Counted from the stretch's first letter, positions 1-11,437 are shown. The stretch: 58,751 nucleotides of DNA from Zygnema cylindricum (GCA_037447655.1 JBBHKE010001145.1:1-58751); one strand, 5' to 3'. Notes: generated by a model from the letters alone, not told the origin. Program-made: numbers and translations.

Positions 1-208
1 TAATGGTTAAGGCGTAAGGCTATAAATAATCTAGAGGTCATAGGTTCAAATCTAGACCTAGGCATCATTTTAGCCAAAATACCCTAAACTGCAAAAACTG
101 CCACTTTCTAAATATGGCGGCAGCCATAGCGCGCCTTTGGTCCTCACTCTCTTTCTTTAAGGCGAAACTAAAATAGGGAAGTGAACTATTAATTACCTCT
201 TTTCAACA
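1..208 (-). mobile_element. Inverted partial LTR of the local Copia LTR family
   Basis: Read on the minus strand, 208 downwards matches the start of the LTR at 10573: both begin with TGTTGAAAA, then share a C/T-rich stretch, the box GCCATGGCTGCC (here imperfect) and, further in, a tRNA-like segment. The piece is therefore an LTR 5' end in reverse orientation, cut by the window edge. It abuts the last bases of the Copia-2 5' LTR (209-226), which suggests that it inserted there. No target duplication can be checked because the other end is outside the window. Confidence 0.6.
2..60 (+). repeat. tRNA-like segment in the inverted LTR
   Basis: An A-box-like stretch (TAATGGTTAAGGCG, from 1) and a B-box-like GGTTCAAATCT (43-53) lie about 40 bases apart, as in a tRNA gene. 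The same pair is found antisense in the other LTRs of this family; because this LTR is inverted, here it lies on the plus strand. I do not call a working tRNA, since the acceptor stem is not convincing. Confidence 0.5.
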
Positions 209-241
209 CAGAGCCCACAAAATTTCATGTTATGGGCCCAC
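209..241 (+). mobile_element. Copia-2 remnant: 5' LTR end and leader
   Basis: The bases ending at 226 (AGCCCACAAAATTTCA) match the end of the LTR at 11675. The next bases, TGTTATGGGCCCACC (227-241), match the leader after the Copia-1 5' LTR, GGTTATAGGCCCACC (1250-1264). This is the left stump of Copia-2; the rest of that element resumes at 7081, after Copia-1. Confidence 0.55.
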
Positions 242-251
242 CACCTAGGGT

Positions 252-1249
252 TGTTAAAATCACTAGATTAAGGAGAGGTATTTTCTAGGTTTTAATTAGT
301 GAAGTTGAATAAAAGATAAAAACAGGCAGCTTGCCTCCACCTTCTCTCTATAGCCCCCATACTTGCTGCAGTCACTAAAGGAGAGAGAGGGCGGTGGAGC
401 CATGGCTGCCTTAGCTCTATAGGCAGAGCTAAAGAGTGACCTAAGTCACTCTCAACCAAAAAGGTTGAGTCTGGCTAGACTCCAACCTCCGACCGGCAAG
501 GCGAGGTGTAGCTGTCAAACCTTACCAGTTTGTCATAGTAAACCGATAAAATACATAGGGTATTATTGCTATTTTAACAGTAATTTGAACATTAATCTGA
601 TTCACGAAATTACTATTAGAGGACATAGAAACTAGTTGGGTTTATAGTACGCACGAAACAAATGAATCGGACATTTGTTTTGAACGGTGAAAATTAAAAG
701 CCAGTTTAGAATTGACGACCCACATCATCGCCGTAATCCCGAAATGGACGCCTTGGTGCTTTTCGGACGTGACATGAATTGGCGACACGTGGCAAGATAT
801 CATTGAGAAGCGGGAATCCCGGGAGTATGAGGACGAGTCTAAAGGAGACAGGCGTCCACTCCATGGCCTTATCCTACACATGCCGTACAAAAAGTAGATC
901 GGCCTTAGTACCTTTCTGTACTATACAGTCTTCTGGTTGGTTCGTACATCAGTAGATAAGGGTTGTGAGAGGGATTTAGAACTTAATGGATTGAGGAGGT
1001 AGCCGCCTCTCTCCCAACAAGCATTGAATAAATTTTGGAATCTTTGCCACATGATAATTAATCGCCTGGTTGGGCGTTTTCATTGATTTTTAATCTTGAG
1101 GACTCAGGGGAGTCCAGACTGCACAGGGGTGCAGTCAGAGTGTCTTTTTGTTTGCTTGTGTAACATTGATCCTATTTGAAAGTGGGTTAGCCAAAAGCTA
1201 TCTAAAGGCTTCTTTGAGTTTGTGATCTAATGGAGGACACAAAGTTACA
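252..1249 (+). repeat. Copia-1 5' LTR
   Basis: It starts TGTTAAAATC and ends AAAGTTACA. It aligns over its full length with 6082-7080. It carries the family box GCCATGGCTGCC near 400, the antisense tRNA-like segment at 471-534, and a 3' part with GGACTCAGGGGAGTCC that also occurs in the LTR copies near 11500, 27560 and 29890. Confidence 0.88.
471..534 (-). repeat. Antisense tRNA-like segment in Copia-1 5' LTR
   Basis: On the minus strand an A-box-like AACTGGTAAGGTTT is followed by a decayed B box (GGTTGGAGTC; the sister LTR has GGTTCGAGTC). Spacing is about 43 bases. The position, about 220 bases into the LTR, is the same as in the 3' LTR. Confidence 0.5.
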
Positions 1250-1264
1250 GGTTATAGGCCCACC
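1250..1264 (+). promoter_or_regulatory. Copia-1 leader, possible primer-binding site
   Basis: GGTTATAGGCCCACC follows the 5' LTR directly and is shared, with two changes, by Copia-2 at 227-241. Position and conservation suggest a primer-binding site. The match to the initiator-Met primer (TGGTATCAGAGC) is weak, so the primer tRNA is not identified. Confidence 0.35.
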
Positions 1265-1468
1265 CTTTAGGGTGCCCATTTTGAACGAATCTGGGTTCAT
1301 TTACTGGGAAGCCATGATGACGGGGGCATTGTGTGAGAAGCGATACTAGGGTATTGTCAGTGGACAATTGAAAGGTCCATCTCAGGGGACCCCACCAGGG
1401 TTTCGTGGAGTGAGTTTTCTTCAACAACATCTTCTACAACAGAGGAGACAGACGATGGGGATAGCAAT

Positions 1469-3602
1469 GTGTCCCAAAAGGGAAAAGAAAAGGAGACACC
1501 TCTCACTCCTATTGCCACAACACCCGGATCTGTGGCTGTGAAGACCGAAGAAAACGATATCCAGATGTGGGAGTATACCAACATGAATGCCAGGCATTTC
1601 ATTCTTAGGCATCTCACTCAAGCATTTGCGACCTCTCATCTTCACATCTTCAAGGCCGAGGAGTTGTGGATGACCTTAGTTGAGATCTATAGAGGTGGTA
1701 CCATTCAAGAGCTCCAGTTAGCTGAACAAAGGTTGAGGAGTTATAATTACAAAGGAGGATAGATGTTAGACTATTGTAATGACCTCTCGTGTCTATATAT
1801 AGAGATGGAGAGTGACGGATGGACAAGCACAATGAAGATGAAAGTTAACACCCTCATCATGAAGTTGCCCGAAGAGTATGAAAATATAGTGTACCGAGTG
1901 CAACAAATGGATGAGAGTGCTTGGAAGTGGAGCACCATGGTTCGAATGATACTCGTGCAGGAGAACACGATTGAGATCCGAAGAGGAGGTAAGTGCATTC
2001 AAGCTCTGGCTGCCGGAGCAGACCGATGGAGAAAGGATTCAAAGAAGCCGTATGGAGGCTTCAAAGGAGAGAAAGGTCAGTCCGGAGGACCGAGGCCCAC
2101 AAAAGGTCTTTGTCATTTCTGCAAAAAGTCGGGACACTTCATCGAGGAGTGTACCAAGCTGGCTGAGCTGAGGCTACAAGAGAATAGTGGAGGAACCTCT
2201 TCTGGAGAGAAGAAGAAGGTGCTTGTTTTCATACAAGTGAAAGGGGAGACCGAGGAGGAGGATAGAGAACTCCTTGACGGAAATTTGGAAGAGAAAGAAA
2301 TCCCTCGATTACAAAAATGTGCTCTTGGAGCTATTCGGGAAGCTCCACAAAAAGGATGAATCATTGACTCAGGTGCAACTATGCATATGTGTCGTGACCG
2401 AAACCTCTTTACCAAACTCAGAAAGATCCCTACTGTAGAGATAGAGTATGGAGATGGGAGAGTAGTTACTACATATCTAGTGGGATCCGTAGATCTAAAA
2501 GTCTTAGTGAAAGTAAAGACTTATATTCTCACTTTCTCTGATGTGTTATACATTCGTCAGCTGAGTAAAAATCTTGTGTCTACTTTTGTGTTAGATGACA
2601 AGGATTTTGATATCTTCACTAGAAAGGGAGTCTTTACAGCTAAGTATGGAGATAAAGTCTACTTCACAGCAGATAAAGGTAGCCAAGGAATGTTTTGGCT
2701 TAACCTAAGTAATAAAAAGAAAAGTGCTTACTATGGTGGTGTCCCGAACTTGATGATTTGGCATAAGCGGTTGGGGCATATGCATTTTGATAAGCTAAGG
2801 GAAATGAAGAAGCTTGGTGTAGTAAAAGGCATTTAATTTGGGGATAATGAAATAATGGATAATTGTAGTGGTTGTGCCCAAAGTAAGGCTCACAAACTGC
2901 CCTTTCCCAAAATTGCCACATGTAGAGGTGAGAAAGTACTAGATCTAGTCCACACAGATATATGGGGACCAACTAGAGTGCCCTTCATTGGGGGGAAGAG
3001 GTATATGCTGACAATTACTGATAACTGGTCCAGATATTCTAGAGTCTACTTCTTAAAACCAAAGTCTGAAACACCAAAGTACTTCAAAGAATACCAAGCC
3101 TGGAGTGAGAAGTTGCACGGAACCCCTATTAAGAGAATAAGGAGTGATAATGGGGGAGAGTACACCTCTAACCAGTTCGAGGAATACTTGAGAGATGAGG
3201 GAGTTCAGCATCAAAAAACTATACTGAATAATGTAGAACAAAATGGGGTAGCTAAGAGGTTAAACCGGACTTTGGGAGATAGTGTGTGCAGGATGTTGGC
3301 AGATAAGAAAACAGGAAGAAGATTTTGGGCAGAAGCCATGAACTCTACCAACTACATTAAAAATAGAGTCCTCACTACAGTCGTTAAACGAATGACCCCT
3401 TATGAGAGATGGGTTGGAACGAAACCAGATATCTCTCACTTGAAAGTACTCGGTAGTCAAGTTTACAATCTTGACACAGATAAGAAAAACTCGAAACTGA
3501 ATGCTAAAGGGAAACCGGGATATTTTGTGGGATATGATGAGGATGTCATGGGATATAGGGTCTATGACTTAGCCAAACAAGATATCATTCTGGTAAAGCA
3601 TC
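1469..3602 (+). pseudogene. Copia-1 gag, protease and integrase (interrupted)
   Basis: One reading frame runs from 1469 with in-frame stops at 1760, 2357 and 2834. In order it shows a Copia-type Gag, a CCHC zinc knuckle (CHFCKKSGHFIEEC, near 2111-2152), the protease motif DSGATMHM (near 2363), the integrase HHCC finger (HKRLGHMH, then CSGCAQ near 2760-2880) and the integrase core with VHTDIWGP and SDNGGEY. The third catalytic position, normally Glu in the NGVAERMNRT-type motif, is Lys here (NGVAKRLNRT, near 3244), and Copia-2 has the same change. The frame runs into a MITE at 3605. In a live element this part makes the capsid, matures it and inserts the cDNA. Confidence 0.85.
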
Positions 3603-3604
3603 TA

Positions 3605-4104
3605 CACCGCGCATCGTAATTAGAGTAATGAGAAATTAGAGTAAAAAAATAGAAAAAAACAAATAGAGTAATTTACTCTAATTTATGTGATAGAGCTGTT
3701 TCAAAAAGGAATTTACTCTAATTTATGCGGTGTACTCTTATTTGGCAAGATAATATCATCTATTGTAAATAAGGTATTCGTACAGAATCTGACAAAACGT
3801 ACAGTTTATCTTCACTATGACGTTTGCACTACGTGGTTTGTTAAAACACAGTTACATGATAATGGCCTGTATTAAATCATTATTTGTACTTTTATACTTA
3901 TAAAAGTACAATTTTGCACGGTCGGACGTCGTCCGTGCTCCACACTATTTAAAATGATCATATATTAGAATTAAAAACGCTAATTAAACCTTACCTTAAA
4001 TAGCATAATGAAAAAATTAGAGTCATTTACTCTATTTGATGTGATATAGTCGAAATTTCGAGCGACCGAATTAGAGTAATTTACTCTAATTACAATTCGC
4101 GGTG
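3605..4104 (+). mobile_element. MITE copy 1, TA-flanked, inside Copia-1 pol
   Basis: It has terminal inverted repeats of about 25 bases (CACCGCGCATCGTAATTAG at the left; the right end reads CACCGCGAATTGTAATTAG on the minus strand). TA lies on both sides (3603-3604 and 4105-4106). Removing the element with one TA makes the flanking pol codons read KHLVVMDE, as in Copia-2 (KHIVVMDE), so it is a clean insertion with a 2 bp TA duplication. The inside is AT-rich with TAGAGTAATTTACTCTA palindromes and no ORF. The TA duplication points to the Tc1/mariner (Stowaway-like) class. Confidence 0.85.
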
Positions 4105-4106
4105 TA

Positions 4107-6063
4107 GTTGTCATGGATGAAGGTAAGTCTTTTGATCCCTTCAAATACACTAAGAAAATCAGAATCGGTTGTTAGTCTGAAAGTGAGGAGGACTTAGATT
4201 TTCCCAGAATGAACACAAGTGAAAACATGGTTGCAGAGTCAGGGGAGATCAAAGATGAAGGAGATATACCAGAATCCCCTCATATTTCTACACACCTTGA
4301 GGAGAGAAAGGAAGAGGAGTCAGAACCGGTTTCCATGGATAGGGGAGCTAATGAGACAGTGCGAGAATCCAAGACTTCCCTCCATTCCAGCTTCGGACTT
4401 TGAGGGAGGACGGAGGAGCAGCAAAAGACTAGAAGAGAAACACGCTGCTCACAAGGTAATAAACCTTTCTCACCCAGAAGAGCCTAAATCATATTCGGAG
4501 GTAATGGACAGTCCGGAAAAAGATAGATGGGTAAGAGCCATAAATAATGAGATGGCTTCAATCATGGAGGCAAATACTTGGGAAGGGGTGAACTCTCCAC
4601 CAGACAGAAAACCTATTGGTTGTAAATAGGTATTTAAGCAGAAACTGAACCCGGATTATACTTTTGAGAGATATAAGGCTTGGTTGGTAGCAAAGGGACT
4701 CAATGAAAAAGAGGGGATAGATTATGAGGAGACTTTTGCTCCGGTAGTTTGGTTCCCATCTGTAAGGATTCTCCTTAGTCTAGCGGCAGCAGAAGACATG
4801 GCAATACATCATATGGATATTAAGACCGCCTTCCTCTACACTGAACTGGAGGAGGAAATATTCATGCGACAACCAGAGTGATTTGTAGAGGATGGAGAGG
4901 AAAGTAAAGTCTGCAGACTTATAAAGTCCTGGTATGGACTGAAGCGGCCCCCCAGACAATGGAATAAGAAACTGGATGAGTTTCTCACCAGTCTGGGGTA
5001 TATTCGAATCAGTTTTGAACATTCTATTTATATGTTTAAGGATGAGAATGGTATGATTTTTATTGCAATATATGTGGATGATTTGCTAGTGTTGAGTAAG
5101 TCTATGGAAAAGATGAATAAGCTAAAAAAAATCTTAGAAGCAGATTTGACATACAAGATTTAGGGGAGGCTAAATATATTCTAGGAATTCAAATGGAAAG
5201 AGATAGAGGAAAGAGAATAATTAGACTTACTCAAAAAGAAGCTATAGGAAATATGCTTCAAAAATTTCAGATGGAAAAAGCAAACACTTGTACCACTCCC
5301 ATGGACTTGAAGAAAGTAAGTGATGGGAGTGTAGAAGGAGGAGTGATCATACTAGATAATTAGATGAGTCCAAAAGAGAGACAATTTATGAAGTCTATCC
5401 CTTACAGACAAGTTGTAGGGAGTCTGATTTACTTTATGAATTGTACTAGACCGGACATAGCAGTAGCACTTGGGACTCTCACTAGGAGTCTTAATGACCC
5501 TAGGAAGAGAGACTGAGAGACAACCAAGAGAGTAATGAGGTACCTAGTAGGAACTAGGGATTTATGGTTCCATTTGGGAGGAAAACACACTGGCATCACT
5601 ACTTGGAGTGATGCCAGTTATGGGGATGCACCTATGAGAAGATGCACTTCTGGGTATGTGTTGTATGTGGGGGAAGGTGCTTGTTGTTGGGGCAGCAAGC
5701 AACAAAAGGTGGTTGCTCAGTCCACTATGGAGGTTGAGTACATGGCCTCTTGTTCTGCTATGAAAGAGTTAATGTGGACCAAGTCTTAGTTACAAGAACT
5801 GGGGTATATGAAAGAAGTGCATGAATTGTTTTGTGATAATAAGGCTGCAATTGCAATTGCAGCCAATCCAAAACATCATTTCAAGGCTAAGCATATGGAT
5901 ATTAGACTAAGTTTTGTGAGGGAAAAAGCAAAAAATAAAATTGTGAATCTGGTGTATATGGTTGATGGGGAAACGGTGGCTGATATGATGACAAAACCTG
6001 TGCCCTCTCCCAAGCTAAAGTACTGTAGTGAAAAATGTGGTTTAAAGGATAAACTAAAAAAAA
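4107..6063 (+). pseudogene. Copia-1 reverse transcriptase and RNase H (interrupted)
   Basis: This is the continuation of the polyprotein after the MITE. Visible are the linker with MDEG, the RT start (VAKGLNEKEGIDYEETFAPV near 4690), the RT catalytic box YVDDLLVLSK (near 5071) and RNase H with SDASYGD, EVEYMAS, CDNKAA and HMDIRL (5600-5915). Several stops (for example near 4627, 4879, 5161 and 5788) and frame changes break it, so it makes no protein. It ends just before the polypurine tract. Confidence 0.85.
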
Positions 6064-6069
6064 ACTAGA

Positions 6070-6081
6070 AAATAAGGGGAG
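6070..6081 (+). promoter_or_regulatory. Copia-1 polypurine tract
   Basis: A purine run (AAATAAGGGGAG) lies directly before the TGTT of the 3' LTR. Copia-2 has the same tract at 10560-10572. It would prime plus-strand DNA synthesis. Confidence 0.7.
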
Positions 6082-7080
6082 TGTTGAAATCACTAGATTT
6101 AGGAGAGGTATTTTCTAGGTCTTAAATAGTGAAATTAACTAGAAGATAAAAACAGGCAGCTTGCCTCCACCTTCTCTCTCTAGCCCCCATACTTGTTGCA
6201 GTCACTGAAAGAGAGAGAGGGCGGTGGAGCCATGTCTGCCTTAGCTCTATAAGCAAGGCTAAAGAGTGACCTAAGTCACTCTCTACCAAAAAGGTTGAGT
6301 TCGGCAAGACTCGAACCTCCGACCGGCAAGGCGAGGCGTAGCTGTCAAACCTTACCAGTTTGTCGTAGTAGTCCGATAGAATACATAGGGTGTGATTGCT
6401 ATTTTAACAGTAATTTGAACATTAATCCGATTAACGAAATTACTATTAGATGACATAGAAACTAGTTGAGTTTATAGTACGCACGAAACAAATGAACACG
6501 ACATTTGTTTTTAACGGTGAGCATTAAAAGCCGGTTTAGATCTGACGACCCACATCATCGCCATAATCCCGAAATGGATGCCTTGGCATTTTTCGGACGT
6601 GACATGACCTGGCTACACGTGGCAAGATATCATTGGGAAGCGGGAATCCCGAGGAGTATGCGGACGAGAGTAAAGGAGACAAACGTCCACTCCATGGCCT
6701 TTTCGTACACAGGTCGTACAGAAAGTACATCGGCCTTAGTACCTTTTTGTACTGTACAGTCTTTTGGTTGGCTCGTTCATCACTAGATAAGGGTTGTGAG
6801 AGGGATTTAGAACTTAGAGGATTGAGGAGGTAGCCGCCTCTCTCCCAACAAGCATTATATAAATATTGACATCTTTGCCACATGATAATTAATCGTCTGG
6901 TTTGGCGTTTTCAATGATTCTTTTTCCTGAGGACTTAGGGGAGTTTTGACTGCACAAGGGTGCAATCAGAGTGTCTTTTTTTTTGCTTGTGTAGCCTTTA
7001 TCGTATTTGAAAGTGGGTTAGCCAAAAGCTATCTAGAGGCTTCCTTGACTTTGTGATCCAATGGAGGACACAAAGTTTCA
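6082..7080 (+). repeat. Copia-1 3' LTR
   Basis: It starts TGTTGAAATC and ends CAAAGTTTCA; it is collinear with the LTR at 252-1249, with scattered substitutions. Next to it, at 7081, Copia-2 internal sequence resumes. Confidence 0.88.
6301..6365 (-). repeat. Antisense tRNA-like segment in Copia-1 3' LTR
   Basis: This is the best-preserved copy. On the minus strand it reads ACTGGTAAGGTTTGACAG (A-box region) and then GGAGGTTCGAGTCTTGCC, a canonical B box and T-arm like stretch. A Pol III internal promoter is conceivable; whether it is transcribed is unknown. Confidence 0.55.
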
Positions 7081-7134
7081 ACGGTGGCCATTAACGATAG
7101 TGTGGGCGTTATCTTTAAGGGAAAAGGAGGAGGA

Positions 7135-10100
7135 CAATAGAATGAACAAGAAATGGGAGCTCAAAAGACATGCGTTTGTCACTTTTGCATAACATTAGGA
7201 AATTATATGGTTGATTGCACCAGATTGCAAGAATTAAGTATCACATAGGGGCAAGTGAACAACAACAAAGAGGAGATGGAGGAGCGTCTCCACAATAAAA
7301 AAGAAGATAATAAAGTGGAAATACGAAGAAAGCAAAAATGTGCATTTGGAGGTAAAAAATAACCTTCGGAGGAAGGGTGGATCATCGATTTTGAGAGCAT
7401 TTATGTATACGTGCAAAGACAAAAGGTGGTTTACAAAGTTGAGAAAGATCCCCATCGTTGAAATAGAATATGGGGATGGTAGAGTTATGACTACAATCGT
7501 TGTATGAGTGGATCTAAAGGTCATAGTTGAAGGGAAAGTATCCATTGTCATTCTTTCAGATGTGCTTTATATACCACAGCTTAGCAAAAATCTGATCTTA
7601 GATGAGAAAGGATTTGTCACAAGAACTTAAAAAGGAAGGTTCACAGTTAATTTTGATGGTGAGGTTTATTTTATAGTTGAGAAGGGTAGCCAGGGAATGT
7701 TTAGAATTGTACTTTGCAATGAAAAGAAAGGTGCCCTCTACTCTTGTGTAAGTGATATTATGTTGTGGCGTAAGAGACTTCGACATGTGCATCTAGATAG
7801 ATTAAGAGAAATGAAGACCAAGGGAATAGTGGATGGGATAAAGATTGGGGAATCTGAAATGATAGATGATTGTAGTGGTTATGCACAACGGAAGATCCAT
7901 AGACTTCCTTTCCCAAAGGTTGCCACTTATAGGAGAGAGAAGGTCTTGGAGCTTGTATACACAGAGGTGTGGGGACCGGCGACATATCTCTCACATGGAG
8001 GAAAAAGGTATATGTCCACCATCACCAATGACTGGTCTAGATATACTAAGGTATACTTCATTAAGCATAAGTCAGAAGTGTTGCGGTACTTTAAAGAATA
8101 TAAAGTTTGGAGTGAGAAATTTCATGAGACCTCCATAAAAGATGTAACAAGTGATAATGGGGGGGAGTACACCTCAAATGAGTTCAAAGAGTTTTTGATA
8201 AACGAAAGAATTCATCATCAGAAAACTGTTCCCGATAATCCGAAACAAAATGGAGTAGCCAAAAGACTAAATAGAACACTTGGTGATATGTCAAAGAGCA
8301 TGCAAACTGATAAGAGGATACGTTTGCGGTTTTGGGCGAAAGCTATGAATTATGCAAACTGCATCAAAAATAGAATTCTAACGTCAGCTAATAAAAATGA
8401 AACTCCATATGAGAGGTGGACCGGCAAAAAACCAGATTTGTCTAGTTTGAGAGTGTTTGGAAGTCAAGTGTTTAGCTTGGATAATGACAAAAAAAAGTGG
8501 AAGTTAGAAGGAAGAGGAAAGCCTGGATACTTGGTCGGATATGATGAGGATAGCAAAGGATACCGAGGGCATGATCTAAAGAAAAAAAATATAATCTTAG
8601 CCAAACACATTGTAGTTATGGATGAAGTAAAATCCATAGATCCGTTTAAATACACCAAAGAAGTTAAAATCAAGATAGTCCCAGATCTAGATTTTAATCT
8701 TGACCTTGAAATAATTGAGGAAAAACACAACGGAGAAACTGAATTTGCAGGAAATTTCAGATGACAAGAAAGTGGAGGAGACGCATGAGGCTCCACTTCA
8801 AACTGAAACTGAAGAAGAACCACAGTCGACGGATAGGGGAGATGAAGTTGTACCCAAACAGAATCCGATGATGCCCTCAATACCGATATCAAAATTTGAG
8901 GGAGGACAAAGAAGGAGCAAACGGATTCAAGAGAGAATGGCCAACAATAAGTTAACCAAGCTATCCAATCTGAAAGAACCTAGAACATATTTGGAAGCCA
9001 TGAATAGCTTGGAAAGGGATAGATGGACAACAACTTTTAATGAGGAAATGAGCTCCATAATGGAGGCAAACACTTGGGAGTTAGTAGATTGTCCTCCGGA
9101 TAGAAACCAAATCGGTTGTAAATGGGTTTTTTAACTATAATTGAACCCAAATAATTCTATAGAAAGGTAAAAGGCTAGGTTGGTAGCAAAATGATACACT
9201 CAAAAAGAGGGAATTGATTATGAGGAGACCTTTGCACCGGTAGTCATGTTTCCCTCAGCTAGAATCCTTCTAAGTCTAGCTGTAGCGGAAGACATGGAAA
9301 TACATCAAATGGACATAAAGTTTTCTTTTCTAAATAGGGAACTAGAAGAAGAAGTTTTCATGAAACAACTGGAGGGACTTGTAGAGGAGGGAGAAAAAAA
9401 CAAGGTGTGCAGGTTGATTTAATCACTATACAGGCTGAAACAAGCGCCCTGACAATGAAACATAAAAGTGGATGAGTTCTTTCAAAATGGGTTACATAAG
9501 GATCAGCTCATATCACTCTATTTATCTTTTTGAATATGAAAATGGTGCAATTTTCATTGCAGTGTATATCGATGATTTGTTTGTTTTGAGTAAATCTATT
9601 GAGAAAATAAATCAACTAAAAATAAGTTTGAGTATTCGATTTGATATGAAAGACTTAGGAGAAGCTAAGTACATTTTGGGAATACGAATAGAAAGGGATA
9701 GAGACAGGAAAATAATCAGACTATCTTAAAGGAAACAATCGGTAATATGTTTCAGAAATTTCAAATGGACCATGCCAATGGTTGCTATACTCCTATGGAA
9801 CTTAAGAAGGTTGGTGAGGGGAATAACGAAGGGGGAGTAATAGTCCAAGATGATCAGATTACTCTAGAAAAACAGAAATTTATGCATGATATTCCCTACC
9901 GACAAATTGTAGGAAAGCTTGATCTACTTTATGAAATGTACACGTTCGGACATAGCGACGGCTGTAGGAGTTCTTAGTAGAAGTCTAAATAATCCGAGAA
10001 AGAAAGACTTGGAGGCAGCCAAGAGGGTAATGGGATATCTTGTGGGAACAAAAGAATTATGGTTAAATCTGGGAGGGGAGGATACTAACATCACCACTTG

Positions 10101-10559
10101 GAGTGATGCTAGTTTTGGAGATGTGCCACTCAGAAGGTCAACTTCTGGATATGTTTTGCAAATTGGGTTGGATGCATACTATTGGAGTAGCAAACAACAA
10201 AAAGTTGTTGCTCAGTTTACAATAGAGGCTGAGTATATGGCATCATGCGCAGCTGTGAAAGAATTGATATGGGTAAAATCTTTGCTGCAAGAATTGAGAT
10301 TTATAAAGAATGGAGTGCAAAACATTTTATGTGATAACCAGGCACCAATTGCAATTGCTCAAATCCCAAACATCATTTTAAGGCCAAACATATAGACATA
10401 AGGCTTAGCTTTGTGAGAAAAAAAGTTGAAAACAAAATCATCAAACTTGTGTTCAAACCAGATGAGGAAATGCTAGCCGATATGATGACCAAAACAGTTC
10501 CTTCACCAAAATTAGTTTATTGCAGAAAAGGTTGTGGGTTCAGAGAAAGAGAGAGCTAA
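7135..10559 (+). pseudogene. Copia-2 gag-pol remnant
   Basis: A zinc knuckle at about 7168-7212 has lost its His (CHFCITLGNYMVDC). The protease region is decayed. The longest open stretch (7697-8764) holds integrase: SDNGGEY-type second Asp (SDNGGEYTSNEF) and NGVAKRLNRT, with Lys where the third acidic residue should be. RT follows in pieces, with catalytic YIDDLFVLSK near 9570, then RNase H (SDASFGD, EAEYMAS, CDNQAP) to about 10540. The order and similarity to Copia-1 are clear; no intact polyprotein remains. Confidence 0.8.
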
Positions 10560-10572
10560 AAATTAAGGGGAG
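10560..10572 (+). promoter_or_regulatory. Copia-2 polypurine tract
   Basis: AAATTAAGGGGAG stands directly before the TGTTGAAA start of the LTR, matching the Copia-1 tract. Confidence 0.65.
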
Positions 10573-10693
10573 TGTTGAAAAAGGTAATTTATATCTTGTC
10601 TCTATTTTAGTTTAGTCTTTAACGAGAGAGAAGGAGAGAATGAAAGATACGCCATGGCTGCCTCGCTATTTATAAAGATGGTAGACTGAAGTA

Positions 10694-10891
10694 TACCTTG
10701 AATCGTTATTAGCGTATAGAAATGATTAGTGTTAAGAAAAAATTAGCGTCATTCATTCTATTTAGAGTTAGGAGACGTGGCAAATTATGGTCCATGTCCT
10801 TTAATAGTGAAATTCATTATATTTAAGGTATCAATGTCAAAGTTTTGGGGTGTCGATATAGAGCAAATAAGGTTAATAACGATTCACGGTG
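10694..10891 (+). mobile_element. MITE copy 2 in Copia-2 3' LTR
   Basis: The left end TACCTTGAATCGTTATTAGCG pairs with the right end AATAACGATTCACGGTG as inverted repeats. TA flanks both sides (10692-10693 and 10892-10893). It is about 198 bp with no ORF, and belongs to the same family as 3605-4104. Confidence 0.75.
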
Positions 10892-10921
10892 TAGAGTGCA
10901 TTTTTATCAAAATAGTGCCTA

Positions 10922-10985
10922 CTGCCGAATTTGAACCTACGACTTCAGGATACTATATAGTCGGGCACCTTAACTATTAAGGCGC
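10922..10985 (-). repeat. Antisense tRNA-like segment in Copia-2 3' LTR
   Basis: On the minus strand TTAATAGTTAAGGTGCCCG (A-box like) is followed by AGGTTCAAATTCGGCAG (B-box like). It is the same arrangement as at 1-60 on the plus strand and at 26962-27024. Confidence 0.5.
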
Positions 10986-11426
10986 TATAAACGATGAACT
11001 CATTAGATTTCATACGTACTTAAACTGTGACACAACGGAAAATTCACATCTAACTCACCAAGAGGAACAATTCATGCACGTACGCGAATTTGAACCGTGT
11101 AAAATATGTTTTGATTGGACGACCAGTATTCTACCCGCCACCCAAAGTGACCTTTTGGCGGCATTCGAAGATTGCGTCACGCGGCGCCACGTGGGGCCGC
11201 ATTATTTGATATTGGAGAAGATGGGAGGAGGAACCATGGCTCCTGATTTGAGAGGTGTCACCTTGTAGACCATGTCGTACAATGGACATACAATAAGTAC
11301 ATCGCCCATTGTACCTTCTTGTACTATATAGTGTTCCTATTAGACTAGGGTTTAGTAATAGGTAGCTAAGAGTAAACAAACTAGGACTTAGTAATATTTG
11401 AGGCGCCTCTCTCCAGGTGACATTTT

Positions 11427-11437
11427 GTATAAATAGG
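11427..11437 (+). promoter_or_regulatory. TATA box in Copia-2 LTR
   Basis: GTATAAATAGG lies about 240 bases before the LTR end, a normal place for the U3/R promoter of an LTR. The solo LTR ending near 30047 has CTGTACAAATAGG at the matching place. Confidence 0.5.

Larger units (their letters stand above)
252..7080 (+). mobile_element. Copia-1: LTR retrotransposon, complete structure, decayed coding
   Basis: Two direct LTRs of about 1 kb (252-1249 and 6082-7080) flank gag, protease, integrase, RT and RNase H in the Ty1/Copia order. LTRs start TGTT and end CA. A polypurine tract (6070-6081) precedes the 3' LTR. The flanking five bases are agggt (247-251) and acggt (7081-7085), a likely target duplication with one mismatch. 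The element sits in the leader of the related Copia-2: joining the flanks through the duplication gives a leader that aligns with that of Copia-1 itself. Four or more in-frame stops, frameshifts and a MITE make this copy non-coding. Confidence 0.88.

Noticed and set aside
536-890. Antisense ORF 642-890, similar to that at 6536-6883
   Set aside because: The two are similar only because they lie in the two LTRs of Copia-1; length and frame are not kept and the other LTRs lack them.
6301-6365. A functional nuclear tRNA gene
   Set aside because: A and B boxes are visible, but the acceptor and anticodon stems do not pair well, so I call it tRNA-like only.
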